A stretch of 64,000 nt of DNA from Porticoccus sp963974675 (lineage in GTDB: Bacteria > Pseudomonadota > Gammaproteobacteria > Pseudomonadales > Porticoccaceae): contig CAXBDQ010000003.1 in the NCBI GenBank assembly GCA_963974675.1, positions 60,649 to 124,648 of the forward strand, written 5' to 3'. The notes below the pieces were generated by a model, which made no database searches, was not told the origin of the DNA, and was given only the letters and a program-made list of their open reading frames with translations. Of this stretch, positions 49,758 through 58,401 are shown piece after piece (within the stretch, counting starts at the first letter, position 1; every line of letters begins with the position of its first letter). The translations under genes and the position numbers were made by a program.

Positions 49758-50315
49758 CTACTGAAATTGAAATTGCTCCCCCTGGCTGGATACCGTATAG
49801 GCATCCTCACCAGAGGGAACGGCTAACTCAGCTAATTGGTAGTACGCCGACCGACAAATTTTTGCTTCAAGGTTACTTCTTAACAAGATGTAAGGAGAAG
49901 GCTCTCCTGTCACAGCATCAATCTCAACTCTAATAGGGTGATCTTTTCCCGCAATGGCAATATCACCAGTAATACAAGTAAACACCAATGCCTGGTTTGA
50001 ACTGCCTTCTCCAACAACCTCCAGAATGACAGCAACAAAGGGCACTTCATCAACCCGTATTTGCCACTTTTCTATTGGAGTCACTAAAAAATACTCATCG
50101 TCCTCTCGCTTGAGAATCGATGAAAATAGCTTGACCAAGGAGAGACGCTGAATCGCATCGCCCTCGTGATACCAAGTACCATCAGCGGCAATACGTATAT
50201 CCATAAGCCCACTTAAAGCAGGATGCCATTGATCTACTGGGGGAAGATATTCACCCATGGCCTTATGATGTTTAGTCATAGTATTGAGCAGTGACTGGTA
50301 CGGAGAATCCGTCAC
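49758..50315 (-). CDS. DUF1285 protein
   Basis: A 185-residue cytoplasmic protein of unknown function. DUF1285 markers are PPVDQWHPALSGLMDIRI, ADGTWYHEGDAIQR, LFSSILKREDDEYFLVTPIEKW and IRVDEVPFVAV. Solved relatives have a double PH-like fold. It lies 14 bases downstream of the TetR gene, so the two are probably cotranscribed. No catalytic motif is visible. Confidence 0.82.
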   Translation of the reverse strand: MTDSPYQSLLNTMTKHHKAMGEYLPPVDQWHPALSGLMDIRIAADGTWYHEGDAIQRLSLVKLFSSILKREDDEYFLVTPIEKWQIRVDEVPFVAVILEVVGEGSSNQALVFTCITGDIAIAGKDHPIRVEIDAVTGEPSPYILLRSNLEAKICRSAYYQLAELAVPSGEDAYTVSSQGEQFQFQ

Positions 50316-50329
50316 AATAGCGATATCAA

Positions 50330-51001
50330 TTATTTTAAAACGACGGGATTATCGCGCAACTGACCGCGATTACCCATGGTGATACCAATATTGGCAATAA
50401 ACTGGAGAAAATCGTCTTTGTCCTCGACATCGGCTCCATAACTCACATTAAAATACGCTTCCACTGCACCCTGAGCCAAAGCCCAGCATGAAAGATACTG
50501 ATAATGCGGTGGCACATCTTCAAGAATCCCTTTGTCAATTAATTTGGCTATCATGCTATTAAGCGCATCAATATTAGAACGACGTAGGGTATGTAATTCA
50601 GCCATGCTTTCAGCGACTTCGTCATTTCCTTCTAGCTTCGCTTCCAAATGCTGCACAAGGCGATCTAAAGCCGGATCAGATAGCCGTGCCTGAAAATAGG
50701 AGCGAGCGGCAGCGCCAGGGTCACCCGCCTGTGTAGCTTCAATACCAAGACGAAGATTTTCAGTAATGCTCTGCTCATAATTGAGAACAATCCGCATCAA
50801 AATTTCAGTTTTGGTGAGAAAATGTTTATAGACAGTTCCTTTGCCAACACTAGCTTCTTTGGCAATGGCGGATACCGTCACCTTATCAATACCATCTTGG
50901 ATTAATAGTTGCAGAGCTTTATCGATGATACGTAACTCACGCGCAAGAAAGCGCTTCTTCTTCTCGCGAATTCTATCCATGCTGTCATCGGTTCTAGACA
51001 T
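50330..51001 (-). CDS. TetR-family transcriptional regulator
   Basis: A 223-residue regulator. The N-terminal DNA-binding helix-turn-helix is VTVSAIAKEASVGKGTVYKHF after IIDKALQLLIQDGIDK. The C-terminal ligand domain is not recognisable by subfamily. It is followed by the DUF1285 gene. Start could also be the ATG seven codons further in. Target and ligand are unknown. Confidence 0.85.
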   Translation of the reverse strand: MSRTDDSMDRIREKKKRFLARELRIIDKALQLLIQDGIDKVTVSAIAKEASVGKGTVYKHFLTKTEILMRIVLNYEQSITENLRLGIEATQAGDPGAAARSYFQARLSDPALDRLVQHLEAKLEGNDEVAESMAELHTLRRSNIDALNSMIAKLIDKGILEDVPPHYQYLSCWALAQGAVEAYFNVSYGADVEDKDDFLQFIANIGITMGNRGQLRDNPVVLK

Positions 51002-51211
51002 TTAATGCCACTACTGTCACTAGGTATTCTCCAAAGAGGATGATTGTCTGATGAAAACTAAAATGCTGTCAATGGTCACAAAGCAAAAATACATCACAAC
51101 TCAATACAACAGCGGAGCAAGGTCAACAAGTAGTTTTTATATTTAGCGTACTAAAAATGGCTTAGCTCCATGATTAATGAATATCCTGACATCAACAACG
51201 CTGAGTCTAAC

Positions 51212-51664
51212 TCATTCCGCTTCATAAAGGTTATCAGCACCATTGTCGTAATCGAAAGCACCCAAAAAAGTCATATAGTTATCCTTCTCGACACCAGAAA
51301 CCTTGGGGCTGTACTCATATTCAAACAGCAAGACAATCCAGGTGACCTCTTCCAGCTTTTTCTTTCGTGCTTTACTCATTAATACATCAATATATGAAGT
51401 AGAGAATGAGCACTCTCCTACCGCTTTTTTAATATGGACTATACCCTCATGAGCACCATTAGTTTCCATGTTCTCTGGATTAAAGAAACGAAGATTAAAA
51501 TTAGCTGACCAAATATTCGCCGCCCGAGTATTATTTCGACTAAATGTTTCATCGAAATACTCCTCTGGAATATCTTCATAGGGGTACTGAGAAGCCCATA
51601 CCGAGACTTTATTTTTCTTAGAGAAATCGTGACCTTTGACTGCCTTAGCCCCTTTATCGCTCAT
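51212..51664 (-). CDS. Imm22-like (DUF4284) immunity-type protein
   Basis: A 150-residue soluble protein. Segments KNKVSVWASQYPYEDIPEEY near the N terminus, SYIDVLMSKARKK, and the closing IVLLFEYEYSPKV plus FLGAFDYDNG resemble the Imm22 family of polymorphic-toxin immunity proteins. I start at 51664 because GAGG lies 6 bases upstream; a longer start adds 9 residues. No toxin gene adjoins it in this window, so it is an orphan. The family assignment is by pattern only. Confidence 0.55.
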   Translation of the reverse strand: MSDKGAKAVKGHDFSKKNKVSVWASQYPYEDIPEEYFDETFSRNNTRAANIWSANFNLRFFNPENMETNGAHEGIVHIKKAVGECSFSTSYIDVLMSKARKKKLEEVTWIVLLFEYEYSPKVSGVEKDNYMTFLGAFDYDNGADNLYEAE

Positions 51665-51797
51665 TGATACCTCGGTTAATTCAAATGACAAGTTTTAGAT
51701 CAGTCTATTAAGTCAGAATAAGGTAAGCCAAGTAATGAACCTATGACTAACATAGCCCAGGTAGATCCTCAGGTTTAAATCTGAAACAACGTCAGCA

Positions 51798-52058
51798 TCA
51801 CTCCGTTAACAACCCTGTATCATCGATTGCACTTTGTTCTTCTTTTAAAAATCGGCGACGCCACTCTGCCTTAGGCTCACAGGTATAATATCTCGCCTTC
51901 ATCTCGTTCGCGGCCTTGTGACAACCCATGCTGGTCATAAACCCGGGTTGTACCAGAGTAAACTCATCAGCAAAAAAATCTTCTTTTACCAGTAAGTCAT
52001 ATCGAGGATATAAGAGAGCAATAATGATTGCTCCCAAAGTTAAATATGCTATTTTCAT
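51798..52058 (-). CDS. Small membrane-anchored or exported protein of unknown function
   Basis: An 86-residue protein with a single N-terminal hydrophobic segment (MKIAYLTLGAIIIALLYP), uncleaved by appearance, followed by a mostly charged region with two Cys (MGCHKAA and YYTCEPK) that could form a disulfide outside the cytoplasm. AAAGGAA lies about 7 bases upstream, so translation is credible. I do not recognise the family. Confidence 0.6.
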   Translation of the reverse strand: MKIAYLTLGAIIIALLYPRYDLLVKEDFFADEFTLVQPGFMTSMGCHKAANEMKARYYTCEPKAEWRRRFLKEEQSAIDDTGLLTE

Positions 52059-52179
52059 TCAGGTTTCCTTTACATTACCCTTATACGATGTCCGCCTATC
52101 ATTTCAAATCGGCTATCGCCTGAGAATACTACTTATTTATTGCTTACGTTTTGGAAAGTACTTACTCATAAACTAATTT

Positions 52180-53355
52180 TCAATTTTTTTCCTTCAGCTT
52201 TCCATCCTTTAGCCACAACCACACCACAGCAAGCCCACAAAAGCTTGCTAATGAAGCGTAATTAAACGCCATAATGGGTGAGAAATCCCAAATAAGTCCT
52301 CCGGTGTAGGAACCAATAGCACCACCAGCACCAAAACAACAGGCACTATACAATGCTTGAGCCTTTCCCTGGTGCCCCGGCTCAAATAATCGACGTACAC
52401 AGTCTATGGCTGCTGCATGAAAAGCACCAAAGGTAAAAGCATGAAAAGTTTGAGCAACAATTAACACCCATAACTGATCAGTGTAGTACCCAATCATCAA
52501 CCAACGGAGTGTTGCTAGACCAAGACACCCCAACATAATAAATCTAACGCCAAATTTAAGAAGCAGCCTATGCATCAAAAGAAAAAGGCACACCTCTGCT
52601 ACGACTCCTACTGACCAAACAGCACCAATGCTAGTGCGGCTATAACCGAAAGATTCCATATAAATACTAAAAAAACTGTAATAAACACCATGCGAAATTT
52701 GCATTAGCAAACCTGCTAATAAAAAAGCAATCGCTGCTGGCTTCTTAACTGCCGAGAGAAATTTTTCTGCCGGTTTTTTATGTTGTTTAAATTTAGAATT
52801 CGGGACAAACAAACTACTTAAAAATATACCTACCAACAGGATTAAACCCACGATAGGCAACGTGCTTAAATCATGAGAATCAAACCAGATACCGCCGCCC
52901 AATACAAAAATAATAAAACCGATGGATCCCCACAAACGGATTCGACTATAAGTTTCAGGACGTCGTTCAAGGTAACTGATGGTAATGACTTCATGTTGAG
53001 GAAGAATCGCATTCCAGAAGAAGCTGTAACCAATCATAACCAAGGCTATCGTCCAGAAGGTTTGATCGATAAAAATACCAAGGAAGCAGAGGCATGACAG
53101 AAATGCCCCCAAACGAATAATGAATAAGCGTTTGCCAGTATGGTCGGCCAGCCAACCCCACATATTAGGCGCAATCACTTTTGTTGCCATGGGTATAGCC
53201 AACAAAAGCCCTATGTCCTTAGCAGCGAAACCTTTAGATTGAAGATAGAGAGACCAGTAGGGATACAGTGCCCCTAGCAATCCAAAAAAACAGAAATAAA
53301 ATGCAGATAGGCGCCAGTATGGAACGGAGAACGGAGGCTCTTTATCCACGGTCAA
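52180..53355 (-). CDS. MFS transporter, 3-phenylpropionate transporter (HcaT)-like
   Basis: A 391-residue major facilitator with twelve apparent helices. The opening PYWRLSAFYFCFFGLLGALYPYW and GWLADHTGKRLFIIRLGAF resemble the HcaT/MFS_1-like group, which includes nucleoside and phenylpropionate carriers; the second half has GFGVRFIML-type text. The start is TTG or the GTG two codons on. Substrate is unknown. It lies 53 bases after aroC on the same strand. Confidence 0.8.
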   Translation of the reverse strand: MTVDKEPPFSVPYWRLSAFYFCFFGLLGALYPYWSLYLQSKGFAAKDIGLLLAIPMATKVIAPNMWGWLADHTGKRLFIIRLGAFLSCLCFLGIFIDQTFWTIALVMIGYSFFWNAILPQHEVITISYLERRPETYSRIRLWGSIGFIIFVLGGGIWFDSHDLSTLPIVGLILLVGIFLSSLFVPNSKFKQHKKPAEKFLSAVKKPAAIAFLLAGLLMQISHGVYYSFFSIYMESFGYSRTSIGAVWSVGVVAEVCLFLLMHRLLLKFGVRFIMLGCLGLATLRWLMIGYYTDQLWVLIVAQTFHAFTFGAFHAAAIDCVRRLFEPGHQGKAQALYSACCFGAGGAIGSYTGGLIWDFSPIMAFNYASLASFCGLAVVWLWLKDGKLKEKN

Positions 53356-53385
53356 TAAACCAAACTTATTGATAAATAGGGTTTG

Positions 53386-53416
53386 TTAATTAACAGCATA
53401 TAGCGCTGTCAATTAA
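53386..53416 (-). other. Hairpin straddling the aroC stop
   Basis: On the minus-strand RNA, arms TTAATTGACAGC and GCTGTTAATTAA pair over 12 bases (one G-U wobble) around a 7-base loop. It overlaps the end of aroC and has no T-run. It may shape aroC-to-MFS readthrough. Confidence 0.45.
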
Positions 53417-54482
53417 CCTCTGTATCGGTATTTTGGGCCCTATCCCTAAGCAAGTGGTCCATCAGTGTAATGGCCAACATAGCTTCGGCAATTGGCGTAG
53501 CCCGGATCCCTACACAGGGATCGTGCCGACCTTTAGTGACGACCTCAATGGCATTACCATGCACATCGATTGAACGACCAGGAATACGGAGACTGCTAGT
53601 GGGCTTTAACGCTATATGCGCAATAATCGTCTGGCCTGAAGAAATACCACCGAGAATTCCCCCAGCATTATTTGAGAGAAACCCTTCTGGAGTAATCTCA
53701 TCACGATGTTCAGTACCTGTTTGAGAAACTGAATCAAAACCAGCGCCGATCTCGACACCTTTTACGGCATTAATGCTCATCAGAGAGTGGGCAATTTCTG
53801 CATCCAGACGATCAAAAATGGGTTCGCCTAAACCCACGGGGACATTAGTCGCAGTCACAGTTATTTTGGCGCCGATGGAATTACCTTCCTTTAACAGTGC
53901 CTGCATGTACTGTTCCATTTCTGGCACTTTGTCTGGATCAGGACAGAAGAAAGGATTATTTTCTACTTCATCCAGTAAAACTTGTTCTGCTTTAATTGGG
54001 CCCAGCTGGGATAAATAACCACGCACTTCAATACCGGCGACTTTTTGTAGGTATTTTTTTGCAATAGCACCAGCTGCAACCCGCATGGCTGTCTCTCGGG
54101 CAGAGGAACGACCACCACCGCGATAGTCTCTAAAGCCGTATTTCTTTTGGTAGGTAAAGTCTGCATGGGCCGGACGAAACTGGTCTTTAATATTGGAGTA
54201 ATCTTTTGAACGCTGATCTGTATTCTCAATCATCAGACCTATAGGTGTACCCGTGGTTTTACCTTCAAAAACCCCAGACAGTATTTTGACTTCATCACCT
54301 TCCTGACGTTGAGTGGTATAACGTGACTGACCTGGTTTGCGTCGGTTCAAATCCCGCTGCATATCTTCCGTTGATAATTCAAGACCGGGAGGACATCCAT
54401 CGACAATGCAACCCAATGCAGGCCCATGGCTCTCGCCAAAAGTAGTCACAGTAAATAATTTGCCAATGGTATTGCCCGACAT
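53409..54482 (-). CDS. aroC: Chorismate synthase
   Basis: Last shikimate-pathway enzyme, converting EPSP to chorismate with reduced FMN. The start MSGNTIGKLFTVTTFGESHG at 54482 is conserved; an upstream start would add 12 nonconserved residues. Signatures GESHGPALGCIVDGCPPG, RYTTQRQEGDEV, YRGGGRSSARETAMRVAAGA and GNAGGILGGISSGQ-type text (NNAGGILGGIS) are present. 357 residues, normal. PabB in this window uses its product. Confidence 0.96.
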   Translation of the reverse strand: MSGNTIGKLFTVTTFGESHGPALGCIVDGCPPGLELSTEDMQRDLNRRKPGQSRYTTQRQEGDEVKILSGVFEGKTTGTPIGLMIENTDQRSKDYSNIKDQFRPAHADFTYQKKYGFRDYRGGGRSSARETAMRVAAGAIAKKYLQKVAGIEVRGYLSQLGPIKAEQVLLDEVENNPFFCPDPDKVPEMEQYMQALLKEGNSIGAKITVTATNVPVGLGEPIFDRLDAEIAHSLMSINAVKGVEIGAGFDSVSQTGTEHRDEITPEGFLSNNAGGILGGISSGQTIIAHIALKPTSSLRIPGRSIDVHGNAIEVVTKGRHDPCVGIRATPIAEAMLAITLMDHLLRDRAQNTDTEVN

Positions 54483-54659
54483 AAACACGTCCAAATTCAG
54501 TCTATTAACTATATTCAAGCGTACGCTGTACCCAAATACAACGCATCTAGAAATATAACAGTGGGATATTATACGACGATTATTCTGATGTCGTTACGAT
54601 GATATGCACTATTTATGTTATGACATATTTATCTTGGTGCGAATCACCTACCATGAAAA

Positions 54660-55565
54660 TTAACTAAAGGTTGCCTGATACGTTTTCAATTGCTCTGCGG
54701 TCAGAAGAAAAACCCCATGGCCACCCCGCTCAAACTCCAGCCACATAAAAGGTATCTCGGGAAAAGCATCGTCAAGTGCCTCCCAAGAGTTACCGACCTC
54801 CACCACCAACACACCCTCTTCCGACAAGTGGTCAACTGCTTCTCTTAGCAAACGACGGGTAAAGTCTAACCCATCGAAACCAGAGGCAAGGCCTATTGCT
54901 GGTTCATGGTGATACTCTTTTGGCATTGATGCCAAATCTTCCGCATCGACATAGGGTGGGTTACTGACAATAAGGTCATAACGTTCTTTACCCAGGCCAT
55001 CAAACAGGTCGGACTCCAATGCAACAACACGTTGGGATAACTGATGAATCTCTATATTTTTTTCTGCAACAGTTAGAGCATCCGTAGATATATCACTGAG
55101 AGTAACCCTAGAGCCTGGAAAGTAATGGGCACAGGCAATACCGATACAACCGCTCCCCGCACAAAGATCAAGAATAGTAGCCGGAGTCTTAACCAACCAA
55201 GGACTAAACTCTGCTTCTACCAACTCAGCTATGGGTGATCGAGGTATCAACACACGAGAATCCACTACAAACTTAAACCCAGCGAACCAAGCTTCCCCCG
55301 TCAGATAGGCAGCGGGTATTTTCTCGTTGATTCTGCGATCAAACAGTTCACTGATTGAGTCTTTTTCTTCTTCCGAAAGTATTTTTTTTAACACGTCACT
55401 ATCGGAATCCCAGGGCAACGACAATGCATAGAAGACTAAAACAAGGGACTCATCCCAAGAGTTGTCGCTACCATGGCCGAAAAAAAGTCCGGCATCATCA
55501 AAGCGTGAAGCTCCCCACTGGACAAAATCACCCACAGTTTGTATGGAATTATGGTCGTTTTTCAT
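54660..55565 (-). CDS. prmB: 50S ribosomal protein L3 N5-glutamine methyltransferase
   Basis: SAM-dependent enzyme methylating a Gln of ribosomal protein L3. Motif I is ATILDLCAGSGCIGIACA, and the substrate Gln-binding NPPYVDAEDLASMPKEYHHEPA is typical of the PrmB/PrmC/HemK family; the LIPRSPIAELVEAEFSPW lead is PrmB-like. 301 residues. It lies upstream of aroC on the same strand, with 177 bases between, the usual prmB-aroC linkage. Confidence 0.92.
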   Translation of the reverse strand: MKNDHNSIQTVGDFVQWGASRFDDAGLFFGHGSDNSWDESLVLVFYALSLPWDSDSDVLKKILSEEEKDSISELFDRRINEKIPAAYLTGEAWFAGFKFVVDSRVLIPRSPIAELVEAEFSPWLVKTPATILDLCAGSGCIGIACAHYFPGSRVTLSDISTDALTVAEKNIEIHQLSQRVVALESDLFDGLGKERYDLIVSNPPYVDAEDLASMPKEYHHEPAIGLASGFDGLDFTRRLLREAVDHLSEEGVLVVEVGNSWEALDDAFPEIPFMWLEFERGGHGVFLLTAEQLKTYQATFS

Positions 55566-55690
55566 GGGGGTAATTGTAACTTTTCAAGAGATAAATGGCT
55601 TTACGTTTATGACATGCTGACGTACGGTATCGTTCTTATTGTCATATCGATTACTTATTCCATCTCACCATACATTTTGCACAGAGACTC

Positions 55691-56242
55691 ATGTTGAAGA
55701 CTACCGATTGTTTTAAAAAAATTATTGAATCAACTGGCGAAGATACTTCCAGACCTGGTTTGCTAGACACACCAGAGCGTGCCGCCAAGGCATTTGATTT
55801 CCTCACCAGGGGCTATCATCAAACTCTCGATGAAGTTATTAATAATGCTCTATTTCCTTCTGAATCAAGCGAGATGGTAATTGTTAAGGATATCGAGCTT
55901 TACTCCCTCTGCGAACACCACTTATTGCCGTTTATTGGCAAATGCCATGTCGCCTACATTCCCAACGGCAAGGTTTTGGGCTTATCCAAAGTAGCACGAA
56001 TTGTGGATATGTTTGCTCGGCGTCTACAAATTCAGGAAAATTTAGTTACCCAAATTGCCAAAACAGTTGAAAAGGTAACGGAAGCACAGGGTGTAGCCGT
56101 CATTATTGAAGCCAAACACATGTGTATGATGATGCGCGGTGTAGAAAAACAAAATTCGGTGATGAAAACTTCTGCAATGCTGGGATCATTCCGGGAAAAT
56201 CAGGCTACACGCCATGAATTTCTCTCGTTAATCAACTGCTAA
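55691..56242 (+). CDS. folE: GTP cyclohydrolase I (type IA)
   Basis: Opens folate synthesis by converting GTP to dihydroneopterin triphosphate. The zinc ligands appear as LCEHHLLPF (Cys, His) and KHMCMMMRG (Cys), with IPNGKVLGLSKVARIVDMFARRLQ between. 183 residues, somewhat short at the N terminus but complete. Together with folK, folM and pabB it gives this window four separated folate genes. It diverges from prmB. Confidence 0.94.
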   Translation: MLKTTDCFKKIIESTGEDTSRPGLLDTPERAAKAFDFLTRGYHQTLDEVINNALFPSESSEMVIVKDIELYSLCEHHLLPFIGKCHVAYIPNGKVLGLSKVARIVDMFARRLQIQENLVTQIAKTVEKVTEAQGVAVIIEAKHMCMMMRGVEKQNSVMKTSAMLGSFRENQATRHEFLSLINC

Positions 56243-56324
56243 AATGCGAACAATTATTACGTGAAAAACGTTGATAATAGTGATTATCCCCCTCATGTAA
56301 AATATGGAACAACGTAATCTCAAA

Positions 56325-56792
56325 TTAAGGGTGTATTAATGTTCGCAGTTCAGCGCATCCTCGCCCAAATGTAATTGCTTCAAGGCTAGCCAACGAACTG
56401 GTGTTCATAGACCAGGCCAAACCCTGCTCACCCGTTAGATATTCAAGAACCTGCCCAATCAAGGGCTGGTGGCTAAGCAGTAATATTTCCTCTTCATGAT
56501 AATCTCTCATAAGGAAATCAACACGACGCTCAACACCGGCAATGGAACCTTCCGAACGCAACACATCATCAAAAAGCAATTGCCCCGTATAGTTCAATGT
56601 ATCCGTTACTATCTGAATTGTTTGCCTAGCACGAAGTACTGGACTACAAACGATAAGCTGAAGGCTGGAAAGTCTGTCCCGCTGCTGTTGGATCACACGG
56701 CGGGTTTCTATTTCACCCTGGACAGATAAAGATCGCTCGCCACAGGATGAATCAAAAGGCGCATCTCCGTGACGAAGTAAGTAAATGAACAT
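56325..56792 (-). CDS. sixA: Phosphohistidine phosphatase SixA
   Basis: A 155-residue histidine phosphatase that in E. coli dephosphorylates ArcB and PTS-Ntr components. The RHG motif is YLLRHGDAPF, with the second active-site His in LLSHQPLIGQVLEYL. Short length and the lack of the long insertion of phosphoglycerate mutases support SixA. It lies downstream of the DUF4389 gene and gpsA on the same strand, as in Pseudomonas. Confidence 0.9.
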   Translation of the reverse strand: MFIYLLRHGDAPFDSSCGERSLSVQGEIETRRVIQQQRDRLSSLQLIVCSPVLRARQTIQIVTDTLNYTGQLLFDDVLRSEGSIAGVERRVDFLMRDYHEEEILLLSHQPLIGQVLEYLTGEQGLAWSMNTSSLASLEAITFGRGCAELRTLIHP

Positions 56793-56826
56793 AGATTAAG
56801 CGAACATTAGCAATAACAAAAAATTT

Positions 56827-57264
56827 CTACGCGGGTTTATCGCCCTGTGTTTTTGGTTCTTCGTCTTCATCATCGACAAAAATGGGCACGTCATCACCCG
56901 TTGACTCCGACTCTGTTACTACCGAAGTTTCACTGGAACCTGAGGCACCTTCAGCCACATCTGTAGCAATATTGGCTTCCATTTTCGAGTCAATTTCGGG
57001 CCAATCTGAAAAGGGAAAGGGTTTATCATCGCTGTTAAAGGTTAAAAATAGAAAGGTTTGATACGTCCATTTTGACGCACCCTGCCCCAAATCACGTAAA
57101 TTGCCATTGTCTTTACCGGTGATCAACACCAATAAAAATTGTAATACCGCAACAATCCATACAACCATTCGGGCAAGAATTGACAAAAAACCAAATACCA
57201 CCATATAAAGAAGGCGGGTCCAAGTTTCCACATTTAGCAGGTTTGTTTTAGTTTGCTGTTCCAT
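56827..57264 (-). CDS. DUF4389 membrane protein
   Basis: A 145-residue protein with a re-entrant pair of hydrophobic segments (about 17-34 and 36-50, TRLLYMVVFGFLSILARM and VVWIVAVLQFLLVLITG) followed by YQTFLFLTFNSDDKPFPFSDWP, the DUF4389 signature, and a long acidic tail. Function unknown. Its place between gpsA and sixA is conserved in related gammaproteobacteria. Confidence 0.82.
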   Translation of the reverse strand: MEQQTKTNLLNVETWTRLLYMVVFGFLSILARMVVWIVAVLQFLLVLITGKDNGNLRDLGQGASKWTYQTFLFLTFNSDDKPFPFSDWPEIDSKMEANIATDVAEGASGSSETSVVTESESTGDDVPIFVDDEDEEPKTQGDKPA

Positions 57265-57303
57265 CGTTATCCCCTAGAGAAGGTATGGCGAACTAGGCCA
57301 TCG

Positions 57304-58338
57304 TTAGGCTACAGTGAATTCAACATCGGTATTTTGTTCAGCCAACATGAGACTGATGAGCACCTCCTTCACAGGCTTATCATTAAACATAGTCTCATAT
57401 AGTGCATTAACCAAGGGCATGTAGATACCACGCCGCTCAGCTTCCTCTTTGATAATGCGAGTCGTATTGATACCTTCTGCCACCTGTCCTACCTTTTTAG
57501 TGGCCTCATCAATTGACAGCCCCAGCCCTAAAGCATAACCCACTTGATAGTTACGGCTAAGGGGAGAAGTGCAGGTCACAAATAAATCGCCGACACCACT
57601 TAACCCTAAAAAGGTCATCGGGTTAGCCCCCAAACTGGCGGCAAATCGACTCATTTCAGCAAGGCTTCGCGTAATGAGAACACTCACTGTATTTTGTCCC
57701 ATTTTCATGGACGCAGCCATTCCTGCGGCAATGGCATAGATGTTTTTCAATGCGCCAGCCAACTCCACGCCAAATCGGTCTGTGTTTGCATAGACACGAA
57801 AATATTGTGAACCCAGAAGAGCCTGAACATTATGACAAAGCTCTTCATCCGCACTAGCAACAACCGTTGCTGTAATTGCTTTTTGGGCAATTTCTTTGGC
57901 TAAATTAGGCCCACTGATCACCCCTACTCGTGCTTGAGGTAATTCTTCCTCAAGAATTTCACTCATTAATTTAAAAGTCTGCGCCTCAATGCCCTTGGCA
58001 GTACTTATAACTTGAGTTCCCGCCGAAATGTAAACCTTCGCCTGCTGGGCAATCTGTCTAAATGCTTTACTGGGAATAGAAAAGAATACGACCTCAGCAT
58101 TTTGAAGGCAGGACTGAAGATCAGACGAAAATTTCAGCGTCGACTCAAGAGGATAACCCGGAAGATACCGGGTATTCTCATGGGTCTGGGAACACAGTTC
58201 AGCATTTTCCTGATCCCGCATCCACAAAACAACATCGTGACCATTGGCGGCAATCATATTTGCAATGGCAGTGCCAAAACTGCCTCCCCCCAGTACGGTT
58301 ATTTTACTGGGCACTGCTATGTTACTGGGTGCTGCCAT
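57304..58338 (-). CDS. gpsA: Glycerol-3-phosphate dehydrogenase [NAD(P)+]
   Basis: Makes sn-glycerol 3-phosphate from DHAP for phospholipids. The NAD-binding motif ITVLGGGSFGTAIANMIAANGHDV opens the chain, then SGPNLAKEIA, VELAGALKNIYAIAAGMA with the catalytic Lys, and LSGVGDLFVTCTSPLSRNYQVG. 344 residues including about 10 nonconserved N-terminal residues, so a later start is possible. It is followed by DUF4389 and sixA. Confidence 0.94.
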   Translation of the reverse strand: MAAPSNIAVPSKITVLGGGSFGTAIANMIAANGHDVVLWMRDQENAELCSQTHENTRYLPGYPLESTLKFSSDLQSCLQNAEVVFFSIPSKAFRQIAQQAKVYISAGTQVISTAKGIEAQTFKLMSEILEEELPQARVGVISGPNLAKEIAQKAITATVVASADEELCHNVQALLGSQYFRVYANTDRFGVELAGALKNIYAIAAGMAASMKMGQNTVSVLITRSLAEMSRFAASLGANPMTFLGLSGVGDLFVTCTSPLSRNYQVGYALGLGLSIDEATKKVGQVAEGINTTRIIKEEAERRGIYMPLVNALYETMFNDKPVKEVLISLMLAEQNTDVEFTVA

Positions 58339-58401
58339 AATCAGACATCGATGTTGTTGTGATTTTGATTATAAAACCATTAATAGGAATGTAGCTATTT
58401 A

